Of a DNA stretch of 15,836 nucleotides, positions 7,343-14,275 are shown piece after piece (positions within the stretch are counted from its first letter, which is position 1; the number at the start of each line of letters is the position of its first letter). The notes beneath the pieces are model-generated. The model was not told where the DNA came from. It searched no databases and saw nothing but the letters and a program-made list of their open reading frames with translations. Source of the stretch: an uncultured Clostridia bacterium (GTDB lineage: Bacteria; Bacillota; Clostridia; TANB77; CAG-508). Position numbers and translations under genes: made by a program. The stretch is from the NCBI GenBank assembly GCA_949935895.1, contig CATLGL010000021.1, forward strand, positions 1 to 15,836. Reading direction: 5' to 3'.

Positions 7343-8780
7343 TTAATGTAATTGATAAATTTCAAATTCCTCTATTTCTCCTATTTTTGGGTAATGTTGT
7401 CTAATATAGTTAGTTATTTTTTCTGATTCCTGCCAAAAGTTTTCTTTTGTTAATAATATTTTATATCCTTGTTTTTCTTTTATCGCCTCTAACATAGCGG
7501 TTTCTCCACCATATCCTAAATTTCCTAAAAATGGTAAGTCCATTGCTCCATTGCTTCTCTTTTCTGGAATTTGATATAGTGCTGCTTCTTTTGATAAAAT
7601 AATTACTTTTCCTTGCTGGTTTTTGATATATTCATTTACAGTACAAATTTTATTTTTTACTTCTTGTGACATATATCCACCAAAATAGGGATGATTATAC
7701 TCTTCAGAAAATGGATTCCATTTTATCACTTGTATACTCGCTTGAATTCCTATGATAATATATACAAGTATTATTACCCCAATTGCAGTCCAAATTCTTT
7801 TATTGGTTAAAAATTCCTTTATTACTATATGGGTTAAATACATAAGTAAGATAAACATCAATAATGTTGCCATTATTAAATGAAATAAATTGATAATTGG
7901 ATAAATGATTCCTATTATTGGTATTCCTATACAAAGAAATATAGCAATATTTCGTTTTTGCTCTTTATTGTCTATTTTTTGATATAGGAAAATGCTACAT
8001 ATGATGATAATAATAGTAATTGTTATATAGCTTATCATACTTACTATTTCTACTGCAAAGTTGTTAGTTCCAAATTCAAAGATTCCTAAAAATGCATAAT
8101 TGATAAAATTCATAAAATTTCCATTTATGACAAAAATACCACACGTTAATAGGGATAGAGCAAGCATAATGATAATTTGTTTTATGCTTTCAATATATGT
8201 TTTAGCACATGGCTTATTTAGAAAAATTTGCATAAGGATACTTCCTATTATATAAGAAACTCCTATGTTCTGTTTGGTAAAAAATACTAGATACATTATG
8301 ATTGCATTTAACCAAATAAATCGCTTGCTATCATAATATTTTAAAGAAAAATATACACCCAGCAATACAAATGTGATAGCTAATGGGTTGTAATTTGCCC
8401 CTCCTGATACGATTTGATACATAAAACATCCGTATACATAAGGTATATAATAATGCTTCTTTTTTTCCCATTTTTAGTTGTTTAAATATTTTGTAAATAA
8501 TTAGTATCATAGTTGAATAAATAGCCATATTGATAATTCGAAAAATAAAGTAGTTTTCTCCTAGTATTTGAAGGATTGCCTTACATATCCAAAAGAAAAT
8601 AGGAGTTATAATAACATTTGCATCCTGATAAATTATATATCCATTTAACATTTTATAAATATTTTGGAAATTCCACAGTTCATCATTGACGAAAATTCTA
8701 CATTGAAATATAAGCAATGATGAAAATATTGCTACTCCTATCCATACTAACAAATTATCATATTTTTTTATTTTATTCAT
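7343..8780 (-). CDS. GT-C-like polytopic membrane protein, needs +1 shift at CGG 8432
   Basis: After a single +1 shift the gene encodes 478 residues with about ten or more membrane helices. The N-terminal loop NDELWNFQNIYKMLNGYI resembles the first periplasmic/extracellular loop of PMT/ArnT-type (GT39/GT-C) glycosyltransferases, where an acidic pair (D-E) after the first helix is catalytic. The zero frame runs to ...LLYTLCI then CGG ATG and ends at 8331. Skipping C yields LLYTLCIGCFMYQIVSGGANY and the remaining 330 residues, with a soluble C-terminal domain at about 390-478. The second frame has an ATG at 8422, but it lacks a ribosome binding site and would begin inside a helix. Start ATG 8780 has AGAGGAG three bases upstream. 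Donor and acceptor are unknown; probably it glycosylates a lipid-linked or surface molecule. Confidence 0.72.
8429..8432 (-). other. CGGA +1 frameshift site 6 (membrane glycosyltransferase-like gene)
   Basis: In frame: ATA CGG ATG TTT. With C skipped: ATA (C) GGA TGT TTT ATG TAT CAA, that is I-G-C-F-M-Y-Q, continuing a membrane helix that begins before the junction. The zero frame turns charged (NRIRRGK) straight after the site and stops at 8331. Confidence 0.85.
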
Positions 8781-8844
8781 AAACTCCTCTTCTTTTTTAT
8801 TATACTTTTCTGTTTTTTCTATTAGTATCTACTCTTGTTTTTTT

Positions 8845-8874
8845 AAAAGCGTTTCCCTAAAAAGGAAAACGCTT
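8845..8874 (-). terminator. Hairpin downstream of rpsU
   Basis: AAAAGCGTTTCC (8845-8856) pairs with GGAAAACGCTT (8864-8874) with one bulged base. It is found 21 bases after the rpsU stop and upstream of the membrane protein gene. The T-run on the minus strand is short, so it may only reduce read-through. Confidence 0.55.
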
Positions 8875-8894
8875 CTTTATGATGTATTATTTGA

Positions 8895-9065
8895 TTAAAA
8901 TTTTCTTTTTCTTGCAGCCTCTGATTTTTTCTTTCTTTTTACACTAGGTTTTTCATAGTGTTCTCTTTTACGTACCTCTTGTAAAACTCCATTTCTAGCA
9001 CATTGTCTTTTAAATCTTTTTAGAGCATCTTCTATATTTCCATTATTAACTTTTACCTCTGACAT
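8895..9065 (-). CDS. rpsU: 30S ribosomal protein bS21
   Basis: A 56-residue, highly basic protein: MSEVKVNNGNIEDALKRFKR, then CARNGVLQEVRKREHYEKPS, then a Lys/Arg tail (KRKKKSEAARKRKF). This is bS21, which binds near the anti-Shine-Dalgarno end of 16S rRNA on the small subunit. The ATG at 9065 was chosen over an in-frame ATG at 9092 because it has AAGGAGGGGAACAAA upstream and gives the normal bS21 N-terminus. A long leader (about 95 bases) separates it from a consensus promoter. No in-frame CGG, although the protein is rich in Arg. Confidence 0.96.
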   Translation of the reverse strand: MSEVKVNNGNIEDALKRFKRQCARNGVLQEVRKREHYEKPSVKRKKKSEAARKRKF

Positions 9066-9166
9066 TTTGTTCCCCTCCTTCCAGTATTCCACAAGTGTAT
9101 GTAATTTTAAGGGTTTGTAATTTATTGTTTTGTTTTTTCATTTTTCCCTATTTTTATACGAATATT

Positions 9167-9196
9167 ATTATAACTTACTAAAGCTAAAATTGTCAA
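9167..9196 (-). promoter_or_regulatory. Promoter of rpsU
   Basis: Minus-strand consensus TTGACA (9191-9196), 18-base spacer, TATAAT (9167-9172). It starts transcription near 9160, with a 95-base A/T-rich leader in which I found no strong hairpin. This may also drive the genes downstream if the hairpin at 8845-8874 leaks. Confidence 0.68.
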
Positions 9197-9232
9197 TACT
9201 TTCTAGGAATTTTAATATCTTATTTGTTTCCT

Positions 9233-10180
9233 TTAGTCTATTTTAAATAAATCTCCTAATGGTGTTGCTTCATTGATTCTTTTAATTGCTTCTGCAAATA
9301 GTGGTGCCATGGATAGTACTTTAATTTTATCAATTTGTTTTTCTTCTGGTATTGGAACTGTATTGGTTACTACTAATTCTTTAATTGGTGAATTTTGAAT
9401 TCTTTCTATTGCAGGTCCTGCTAATATTCCATGTGTACATCCTGCATAAATTTCTTTTGCTCCAAAAGATTCTAAAATTCTTGCTGTTTCTATCATAGAA
9501 CCTCCTGTTTCTATTTCATCATCAAATATAACGGCTTGTTTATCTCTTACATCTCCAATAACAGTACTTGCAATTGCTCTATCGTCATTTCCATCTCTTC
9601 TTTTATCAATTAAAGCAATTGGACAGCCAAAATATTCTGAATATTTATATGCCTTTTTAGAACTTCCTGCATCGGTTGCTACAATAACCATATTATCTAA
9701 ATGCTTTTCGTTAAAATATGCTTGTAATAAATTTTGTGCAGATAATCGGTCACAATTGATGTTAAAATATGCTTGAATTGCTGGATTATGAAGGTCACAG
9801 GTAATGACTCTATGTGCTCCTGCTGCCTCTATTAACTGTGCCATTAGTTTTGCTGTTACTGGTATACGAGGTTGATCTTTTTTGTCAGATCTTGAATAAA
9901 TAAAATATGGTAATACGACATTGATTCTTCTTGCTGATGCACGTTTTACTGCATCTACAGTAATTAACATTTCCATGATTCTTTCGTTTACTGGTGGCTC
10001 GGTTGTTTGTACAATGTAAACATCTTGTTCTCTTACTGTTTCTAAAATTTGTACAAAGTTATTATCATTTTTAAATTTAATTGAGCTAATTTGTCCCATA
10101 GGTAATTCTAAACAGTCACAGATTTCTTTTGTAAATTTTTCTGCAGATTTACTACAAGCAAAAATTTTAATGTTTTCCAT
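9233..10180 (-). CDS. prs: Ribose-phosphate pyrophosphokinase (PRPP synthetase)
   Basis: A 315-residue enzyme that makes PRPP from ribose-5-phosphate and ATP, feeding purine, pyrimidine, His and Trp synthesis. Family features appear in order: YFIYSRSDKKDQPRIPVTAK (flexible ATP-site loop), VITCDLHNPAIQAYF (metal/PRPP site, usually D-L-H-x-x-Q-I-Q-x-F-F), VIVATDAGSSKKAYKY (ribose-phosphate region) and VIFDDEIETGGSMIETA, the PRPP-binding loop (usually V-D-D-I-x-D-T-A/G-G-T). The E-T-G-G-S variant and the N-P-A-I version of the metal loop differ somewhat from textbook class I, so it belongs to a divergent subgroup. ATG 10180 has AAAAAGGGGTTAAATT upstream and a promoter at 10218-10246. No in-frame CGG. 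It follows nrdDG but is separated by a terminator. Confidence 0.93.
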   Translation of the reverse strand: MENIKIFACSKSAEKFTKEICDCLELPMGQISSIKFKNDNNFVQILETVREQDVYIVQTTEPPVNERIMEMLITVDAVKRASARRINVVLPYFIYSRSDKKDQPRIPVTAKLMAQLIEAAGAHRVITCDLHNPAIQAYFNINCDRLSAQNLLQAYFNEKHLDNMVIVATDAGSSKKAYKYSEYFGCPIALIDKRRDGNDDRAIASTVIGDVRDKQAVIFDDEIETGGSMIETARILESFGAKEIYAGCTHGILAGPAIERIQNSPIKELVVTNTVPIPEEKQIDKIKVLSMAPLFAEAIKRINEATPLGDLFKID

Positions 10181-10217
10181 AATTTAACCCCTTTTTCTTT
10201 TTATATTTTATACGACA

Positions 10218-10246
10218 ATTATATCGTTCTTTTTTTATTTTGTACA
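10218..10246 (-). promoter_or_regulatory. Putative promoter of prs
   Basis: Minus-strand TGTACA (10241-10246), 17-base spacer, TATAAT (10218-10223), start near 10211, leader about 30 bases. Confidence 0.58.
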
Positions 10247-10539
10247 GTTTTTTTACAAATTTTGTAGAATTTTCGTTAATGTTCAGATTGTTTATATGAA
10301 GCAGTATGATAAGAACCCTCTGTTTTGCTTCATGAGTCACTTCCTCTTAAATATACCGTTGTTAAATTAAAATATAGTACCTGAATTTTCAAGATATAAG
10401 AGGTATTTAATTACCTGTCGCTTTAAGGCACTTTTCTATAAATAAGATTATTTAAGTATGTCCTTCAAAATTGGGTAATTTTAATTTTTTATTTCCTTTC
10501 TCATCATCTAAATGGTAACTACTTTTTGTTAGTAAAACG
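10247..10539 (-). other. Gene-poor stretch between nrdG terminator and prs promoter, with inverted repeats
   Basis: About 290 bases without a convincing gene. Inverted repeats: ATGAAGCA (10296-10303) with TGCTTCAT (10326-10333); CCTCTTA (10343-10349) with TAAGAGG (10397-10403); and AGGTA/TACCT at 10401-10416. The last two share bases 10401-10403, so they are mutually exclusive, as in RNA switches. On the minus strand a 13-codon frame (10333-10292) begins MKQNRGFL behind an AAGAGGAAG site. I match none of this to a known RNA family. It could be a small RNA, a leader for prs or just spacer. Confidence 0.3.
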
Positions 10540-10577
10540 AAAAAAGATTCCCGCCTTTTGGGGCGGAAATCTTTTTT
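10540..10577 (-). terminator. Terminator of the nrdDG operon
   Basis: A 16-bp stem (10562-10577 with 10540-10555, one G-U pair) has a GC-rich top (GGCGG / CCGCC) and A/T flanks, ending in a T-rich tract on the minus strand. The nrdG stop codon (10576-10578) lies within the stem. It is the most GC-rich element of the window. Confidence 0.85.
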
Positions 10578-11125
10578 AATTGGCTTGTGCTACAATTTCA
10601 TCCTCTACGCTTGTCCAAACAATTTTGTTTTCTTGTATGCTTTTTGGTACATCAATTAGTCTTTGGTTTTCTGAGCCTCTAAATTTTAATGATAAATTCC
10701 TTTTTTCTAGTTCAAATTTACCATCTACAATAACATCTAAGTTAGAAACAAGTTCTTTGGTTTCTTCCCATGTGTTACACATTTTTCCCATTACATCTTT
10801 TTCAAAATCAAATCCTGTATAACACCAAATGGTTTTATTAGGAAATTTTTCTTTTACTTGTTTTACTAATGGTAATAACCCTTTTTGATTTTGATATTCT
10901 AATGGTTCTCCTCCTAATAAACTTAATCCCTCTATATAATCATGGTCTAAATCTTTTAAGATTTTGTCTATGGTTTCTTGTGTAAAGGCATTCCCATAAT
11001 TAAAATCCCAAGCGACTTCATTAAAACACCCTTTACAATGATGATTACACCCGGCTTACAAATACACTGACTCTAACTCCTGGTCCATTTGCTACATCAC
11101 ATTCTTTTATGGTTGCATAATTCAT
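10576..11125 (-). CDS. nrdG: Anaerobic ribonucleotide reductase activating protein, needs +1 shift at CGG 11053
   Basis: NrdG is the radical-SAM activase that puts the glycyl radical on NrdD. It starts at ATG 11125 (AAGGAGGATAAAAT upstream). The zero frame gives MNYATIKECDVANGPGVRVS then CGG GTG TAA, ending after 26 codons. Skipping the C of CGG gives F-V-S-G-C-N-H-H-C-K-G-C-F-N, the exact NrdG cluster motif C-x3-C-x2-C that binds [4Fe-4S]. The frame then runs to TAA 10576 for 182 residues, the normal family size. LSLLGGEPLEYQNQ (the G-G-E-P motif that binds SAM) lies further on. The shift lies in the S-G-C motif; the Gly is conserved. The gene follows nrdD across a 102-base gap with a 7-base tandem repeat and ends at a strong terminator. 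Confidence 0.93.
11050..11053 (-). other. CGGG +1 frameshift site 7 (nrdG, inside Fe-S motif)
   Basis: In frame: AGC CGG GTG TAA. With C skipped: AGC (C) GGG TGT AAT CAT CAT TGT, that is S-G-C-N-H-H-C. The shift must fall within one codon of this point for the S-G-C motif to be intact, so homology fixes both site and residue (Gly). Confidence 0.94.
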
Positions 11126-11167
11126 ATTTTATCCTCCTTATGCCCATTAGGAACTAGTAGATGGTTA

Positions 11168-11209
11168 ATATCTATTTTCTATTTTCTAGTTTCTAACTTC
11201 TATATTCTA
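11168..11209 (-). repeat. Six-copy 7-base tandem repeat between nrdD and nrdG
   Basis: On the minus strand, TAGAANN is repeated at exact 7-base steps: TAGAATA, TAGAAGT, TAGAAAC, TAGAAAA, TAGAAAA, TAGATAT. The copies begin at 11209, 11202, 11195, 11188, 11181 and 11174. It lies in the nrdD-nrdG spacer, upstream of the nrdG ribosome binding site. Repeats of this size can change copy number by slippage. Confidence 0.75.
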
Positions 11210-11227
11210 AATTTTAATTTATCATTA

Positions 11228-13354
11228 TTACAAATGTAATACACGTGATTTAATTTCCTTCGTTTTTCCTTCATTCCAGAAATTTTCTCCTAAATAACCA
11301 CAGGTTCTACGTGTTACATTCATTTTGGTATGGTCTTTATTTCCGCATTGTGGACATACCCATTCATTGTTTTCATTAATGGTAATTTCTCCATCAAATC
11401 CACATTTATGGCAGTAATCTGATTTTGTGTTAAACTCTGCATATTGAATATTATCATAGATAAATTTAACAACTTCTTCTAATGCTTTTAAGTTATTTCT
11501 CATGTTTGGTATTTCAATATAAGAAATTGCTCCACCAGAGGATATTTTTTGAAATTCACTTTCAAACGCTAATTTTTGGAAACCATCTATTTTTTCTCTA
11601 ACATCAATATGGTAAGAATTGGTATAGTATCCTTTGTCTGTAATGTCTTTGATTTCCCCAAATCTTTCTTTATCAATTCTTGCAAAACGGTAACATAAAC
11701 TTTCTGCTGGTGTTCCATATAGTGCAAACCCAATGTTGGTCTCTTGCTTCCAACGGTTGGTGGTTTGTCTTAAATAGTTCATTAGTTTTAGAGCAAAGTC
11801 ATGTCCTTGTTTTGTCGTTTGTGATACTCCTGTCATTAGCTTGGTTATTTCATAAATTCCGATATATCCTAAAGATATGGTTGAATAGCCTCCTTTTAAT
11901 AATGAATCAATTTTCTCTCCTGAAGCTAAACGAGCAATTGCACCATATTTCCAATGAATTGGACTTGTATCTGATGTAGTTCCAAGTAAAGCGTAATGTC
12001 TACACATTAAGGCTTCTTTACAAAGTTCTAATCTTTCATCTAATAATTTCCAGAATTTTTCTTCATTTCCACCAGCAATAATTCCAATTTGAGGTAAATT
12101 GATACTAACAACACCTTGGTTAAATCTTCCTTCAAATTGATAGTTTCCTTTTTCGTCCTTCCAAGGAGATAGGAAACTTCTGCATCCCATTGGACTAAAC
12201 ACATTTCCTTCATAGTTTTCACGCATTTTTTTTGCTGATATGTAATCTGGATACATTCTTTTGCTTGAACATTTTACAGCAAGTCTTGTTAAATAGTCAT
12301 ATTTTCCTCCTGTTAGATTATTGTGTTCATATAATACATATACTAATTTTGGAAATGCTGGTGTTACATAAACCCCTTTTTCATTTTTAATACCTTGATA
12401 CCTTTGTCTTAGAATTTCTTCAATAATCATTGCATTTTCTTCAATATATTCATCATTTTCTTCTAAGTTTAAGAATAAGGTAACAAATGGGGATTGTCCA
12501 TTTGTTGTCATGAGTGTGTTAATTTGATACTGAATGGTTTGAACTCCTGCTGAAAGCTCTGTTTTTAATCTCTGCTCTACCATTGCTTCAATCATATCTT
12601 GTGGTAATTTTTCTTTATAATTTTCTTCTAATTCTTTTTTAAATTTGTTTTTACTTTTTCTTAAATATTTTCCTAAATGTTTTAAATCTACACTTTGTCC
12701 ACCATATTGGTTACTTGCTACTGCTGCAATAATTTGTGTAGATACTGTACATGCAACTTGAAAGCTTTTTGGACTTTCAATTAGTTTTCCATTCATAACT
12801 GTTCCATTGTCTAGCATGTCTCCTATATTGATTAAACAGCAATTAAAGATTGGTTGTAAAAAGTAGTCTGCATCATGAAAGTGTAAAATTCCTTCTTCAT
12901 GTGCTTTTGATATTTTTTCAGGAAGTAAAATTCTTTTTGTTAAGTCTTTTGAAACTTCTCCTGCAATATAGTCTCTTTGGGTTGAGGCAAGTACTGCATT
13001 TTTATTGGAATTTTCTTCTAATAGTTCTTTGTTTTGATTTTTAATAAGCCCCAAAATGGATTCATCTGTTGTATTTTGTTTTCTTACTAATGCTCTTGTG
13101 TAACGATACACAATATATTTTTTTGCTAACTCATATTTTTCATGCTCCATTAGTTTTTCTTCAATAATATCTTGAATATCTTCTACTAACATTCTTTTTT
13201 TATCTAAATCTTGAATATATTGAATTATGTCTTCAATTTCTTCTTTGGTTGCTCTTTCCTTTGAGCGCACCTCTTTATTTGCTTTTTCAATTGCTGTTAC
13301 AATTTTTTCTCTATTATAATCAACTGCTCTTCCATCCCTTTTTATTACCTTCAT
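11228..13354 (-). CDS. nrdD: Anaerobic (class III) ribonucleoside-triphosphate reductase
   Basis: A complete 708-residue NrdD that reduces ribonucleotides to deoxyribonucleotides without oxygen. An ATP-cone regulatory domain fills about residues 1-90 (MKVIKRDGRAVDYNREKI). The catalytic barrel includes NGQSPFVTLFLNL and FSPMGCRSFLSPW. Near the C-terminus lies a zinc site C-x2-C ... C-x2-C (CHKCG and CPQCG). The glycyl-radical motif RRTCGYLGE follows, the radical carried by the Gly after Cys (about G686). ATG 13354 has GAAGGGGGAAAAACG upstream. It is read in one frame with no in-frame CGG in 708 codons, although CGC is used for Arg. NrdG downstream activates it. A Crp/Fnr-type palindrome covers the -35 region. 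Confidence 0.97.
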   Translation of the reverse strand: MKVIKRDGRAVDYNREKIVTAIEKANKEVRSKERATKEEIEDIIQYIQDLDKKRMLVEDIQDIIEEKLMEHEKYELAKKYIVYRYTRALVRKQNTTDESILGLIKNQNKELLEENSNKNAVLASTQRDYIAGEVSKDLTKRILLPEKISKAHEEGILHFHDADYFLQPIFNCCLINIGDMLDNGTVMNGKLIESPKSFQVACTVSTQIIAAVASNQYGGQSVDLKHLGKYLRKSKNKFKKELEENYKEKLPQDMIEAMVEQRLKTELSAGVQTIQYQINTLMTTNGQSPFVTLFLNLEENDEYIEENAMIIEEILRQRYQGIKNEKGVYVTPAFPKLVYVLYEHNNLTGGKYDYLTRLAVKCSSKRMYPDYISAKKMRENYEGNVFSPMGCRSFLSPWKDEKGNYQFEGRFNQGVVSINLPQIGIIAGGNEEKFWKLLDERLELCKEALMCRHYALLGTTSDTSPIHWKYGAIARLASGEKIDSLLKGGYSTISLGYIGIYEITKLMTGVSQTTKQGHDFALKLMNYLRQTTNRWKQETNIGFALYGTPAESLCYRFARIDKERFGEIKDITDKGYYTNSYHIDVREKIDGFQKLAFESEFQKISSGGAISYIEIPNMRNNLKALEEVVKFIYDNIQYAEFNTKSDYCHKCGFDGEITINENNEWVCPQCGNKDHTKMNVTRRTCGYLGENFWNEGKTKEIKSRVLHL

Positions 13355-13383
13355 CGTTTTTCCCCCTTCTTAAGTATGTGTTT

Positions 13384-13389
13384 ATTATA
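13384..13389 (-). promoter_or_regulatory. nrdD -10 element lacking a -35
   Basis: TATAAT on the minus strand, expected start near 13376-13377. At 15 to 19 bases upstream I find nothing like TTGACA. The palindrome at 13410-13425 occupies that place, as expected of a promoter that needs an activator. Confidence 0.55.
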
Positions 13390-13409
13390 TCGCAACTTTT
13401 GTTTTTTTC

Positions 13410-13425
13410 TGTTGCAATTGCAACA
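13410..13425. promoter_or_regulatory. Perfect palindrome TGTTGCAATTGCAACA, likely Crp/Fnr operator for nrdD
   Basis: A 16-base perfect palindrome in the space between nrdD and the divergent Crp/Fnr gene. Its centre (13417.5) lies about 41 bases upstream of the predicted nrdD start, the class II activator position for Crp/Fnr proteins. The symmetry, size and TTGCAA half-sites resemble this family's operators without being the E. coli FNR (TTGAT-ATCAA) or CRP site. The regulator encoded next door is the obvious candidate to bind it. Confidence 0.62.
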
Positions 13426-13560
13426 AATTATGAAGGAGGTAATAAAAGTATTTTTAATATTGCTTGGTTGTAAGCAAATATCTTTTATTTCATTTATATT
13501 ACAAATATATGACATTGGCTTTTGTCGAATTTTACTTTATCTTTATGTGTTTTTCTTTTG

Positions 13561-13589
13561 TTGCATTTTTAGCATATATTATGTATAAT
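13561..13589 (+). promoter_or_regulatory. Putative promoter of the Crp/Fnr gene
   Basis: TTGCAT (13561-13566), 17-base spacer, TATAAT (13584-13589). The start would be near 13596, giving a very short leader that begins about at the GAGGG ribosome binding site. Confidence 0.5.
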
Positions 13590-13607
13590 ACATATGAGGG
13601 TAAAATT

Positions 13608-14240
13608 ATGAATATCGATTTGAATTTGTCAAATTTTATGGAAGAATTAGACCATAATTGTAAAAAAGTACAAAAAAAATCATTTCAAAAAGGCGAAGTC
13701 ATTACTTCTTATATTGCTAAACGTAACCAACTTTGCTTACTTCTTTTCGGTGAAGCCGATTTAATTCGTTATGATTTAAATGGAAATCGTACCATTGTTG
13801 AGCATTTTACGAATAATGATATTTTTGGAGAAATTTTTTATACTGTTAATACAAATAATGAATTATTTGTAGAAGCAAAAAAAACTTGTACTGTTTTATT
13901 TTTTATTTATGATGATTTACAACAAAAATGTACGAAATCTTGCAGTTTTCATCAAGTTTTATTAGACCGTCTTTCTTCCTTATATTTAAACAAAGTAATT
14001 GAATTAAATACACGAATTGAATTATTAAGTAAACGTACCATTCGTGAAAAGTTATTAGGTTATTTTTATGTGATTTCTTCTAAAAACATGGGGAAAACTT
14101 TCCAAATTCCGTTTTCCTTAACAGACCTTGCAGATTATTTGAGTATTGATAGAAGTGCAATGATGAGGGAAATCAAGATGTTAAAAGAAGATGGATTTAT
14201 TGAAAAAAGCGGAAATCGTATCAGATTATTATATAAATAG
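13608..14240 (+). CDS. Crp/Fnr family transcriptional regulator
   Basis: A 210-residue regulator. Residues about 15-115 form the cyclic-nucleotide-binding-like barrel (FQKGEVITSYIAKRNQLCLL, LFGEADLIRYD, NNDIFGEIF). A dimerisation helix follows, and a C-terminal winged helix-turn-helix lies at about 143-210 with the recognition helix in LADYLSIDRSAMMREIKML. I start it at ATG 13608 rather than at the upstream TTG 13464 because GAGGGTAAAATT precedes 13608, a promoter lies directly upstream, and the added 48 residues are a hydrophobic run unlike this family. It has five Cys, but they are not in the N-terminal pattern of the oxygen sensor FNR, so the signal is unknown. It is divergent from nrdD, the likely target. 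Codon use includes CGA, CGT and AGG for Arg, but no CGG codon. Confidence 0.9.
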   Translation: MNIDLNLSNFMEELDHNCKKVQKKSFQKGEVITSYIAKRNQLCLLLFGEADLIRYDLNGNRTIVEHFTNNDIFGEIFYTVNTNNELFVEAKKTCTVLFFIYDDLQQKCTKSCSFHQVLLDRLSSLYLNKVIELNTRIELLSKRTIREKLLGYFYVISSKNMGKTFQIPFSLTDLADYLSIDRSAMMREIKMLKEDGFIEKSGNRIRLLYK

Positions 14241-14264
14241 AAGATAACAAATGCTATCTTCTAT
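14237..14264. terminator. Bidirectional terminator between converging genes
   Basis: A perfect 10-bp stem, ATAGAAGATA (14237-14246) with TATCTTCTAT (14255-14264), 8-base loop and T-rich flank. It overlaps the Crp/Fnr stop and precedes the end of the converging pilin-like gene at 14276. Confidence 0.75.
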
Positions 14265-14275
14265 TTTGGTATTAT

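Noticed and set aside
10292..10333. 13-codon leader peptide MKQNRGFL... on the minus strand
   Set aside because: It has a ribosome-site-like sequence, but with no promoter evidence, no run of diagnostic codons and such a short length it is not called as a gene; mentioned only in the region description.
10261..10500. 6S RNA or a known riboswitch upstream of prs
   Set aside because: Some loose similarity to a 6S-like segment, but I could not match a closing stem or any known riboswitch core.
13430..13588. Hydrophobic 52-codon frame (MKEVIKVFLIL...) between the operator and the Crp/Fnr gene
   Set aside because: No ribosome binding site before its ATG, low-complexity hydrophobic content expected of T-rich DNA, and it overlaps the Crp/Fnr promoter.
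13464..13607. 48-residue N-terminal extension of the Crp/Fnr regulator from TTG 13464
   Set aside because: A promoter and a good ribosome site sit directly before ATG 13608, and the extension does not resemble the family.
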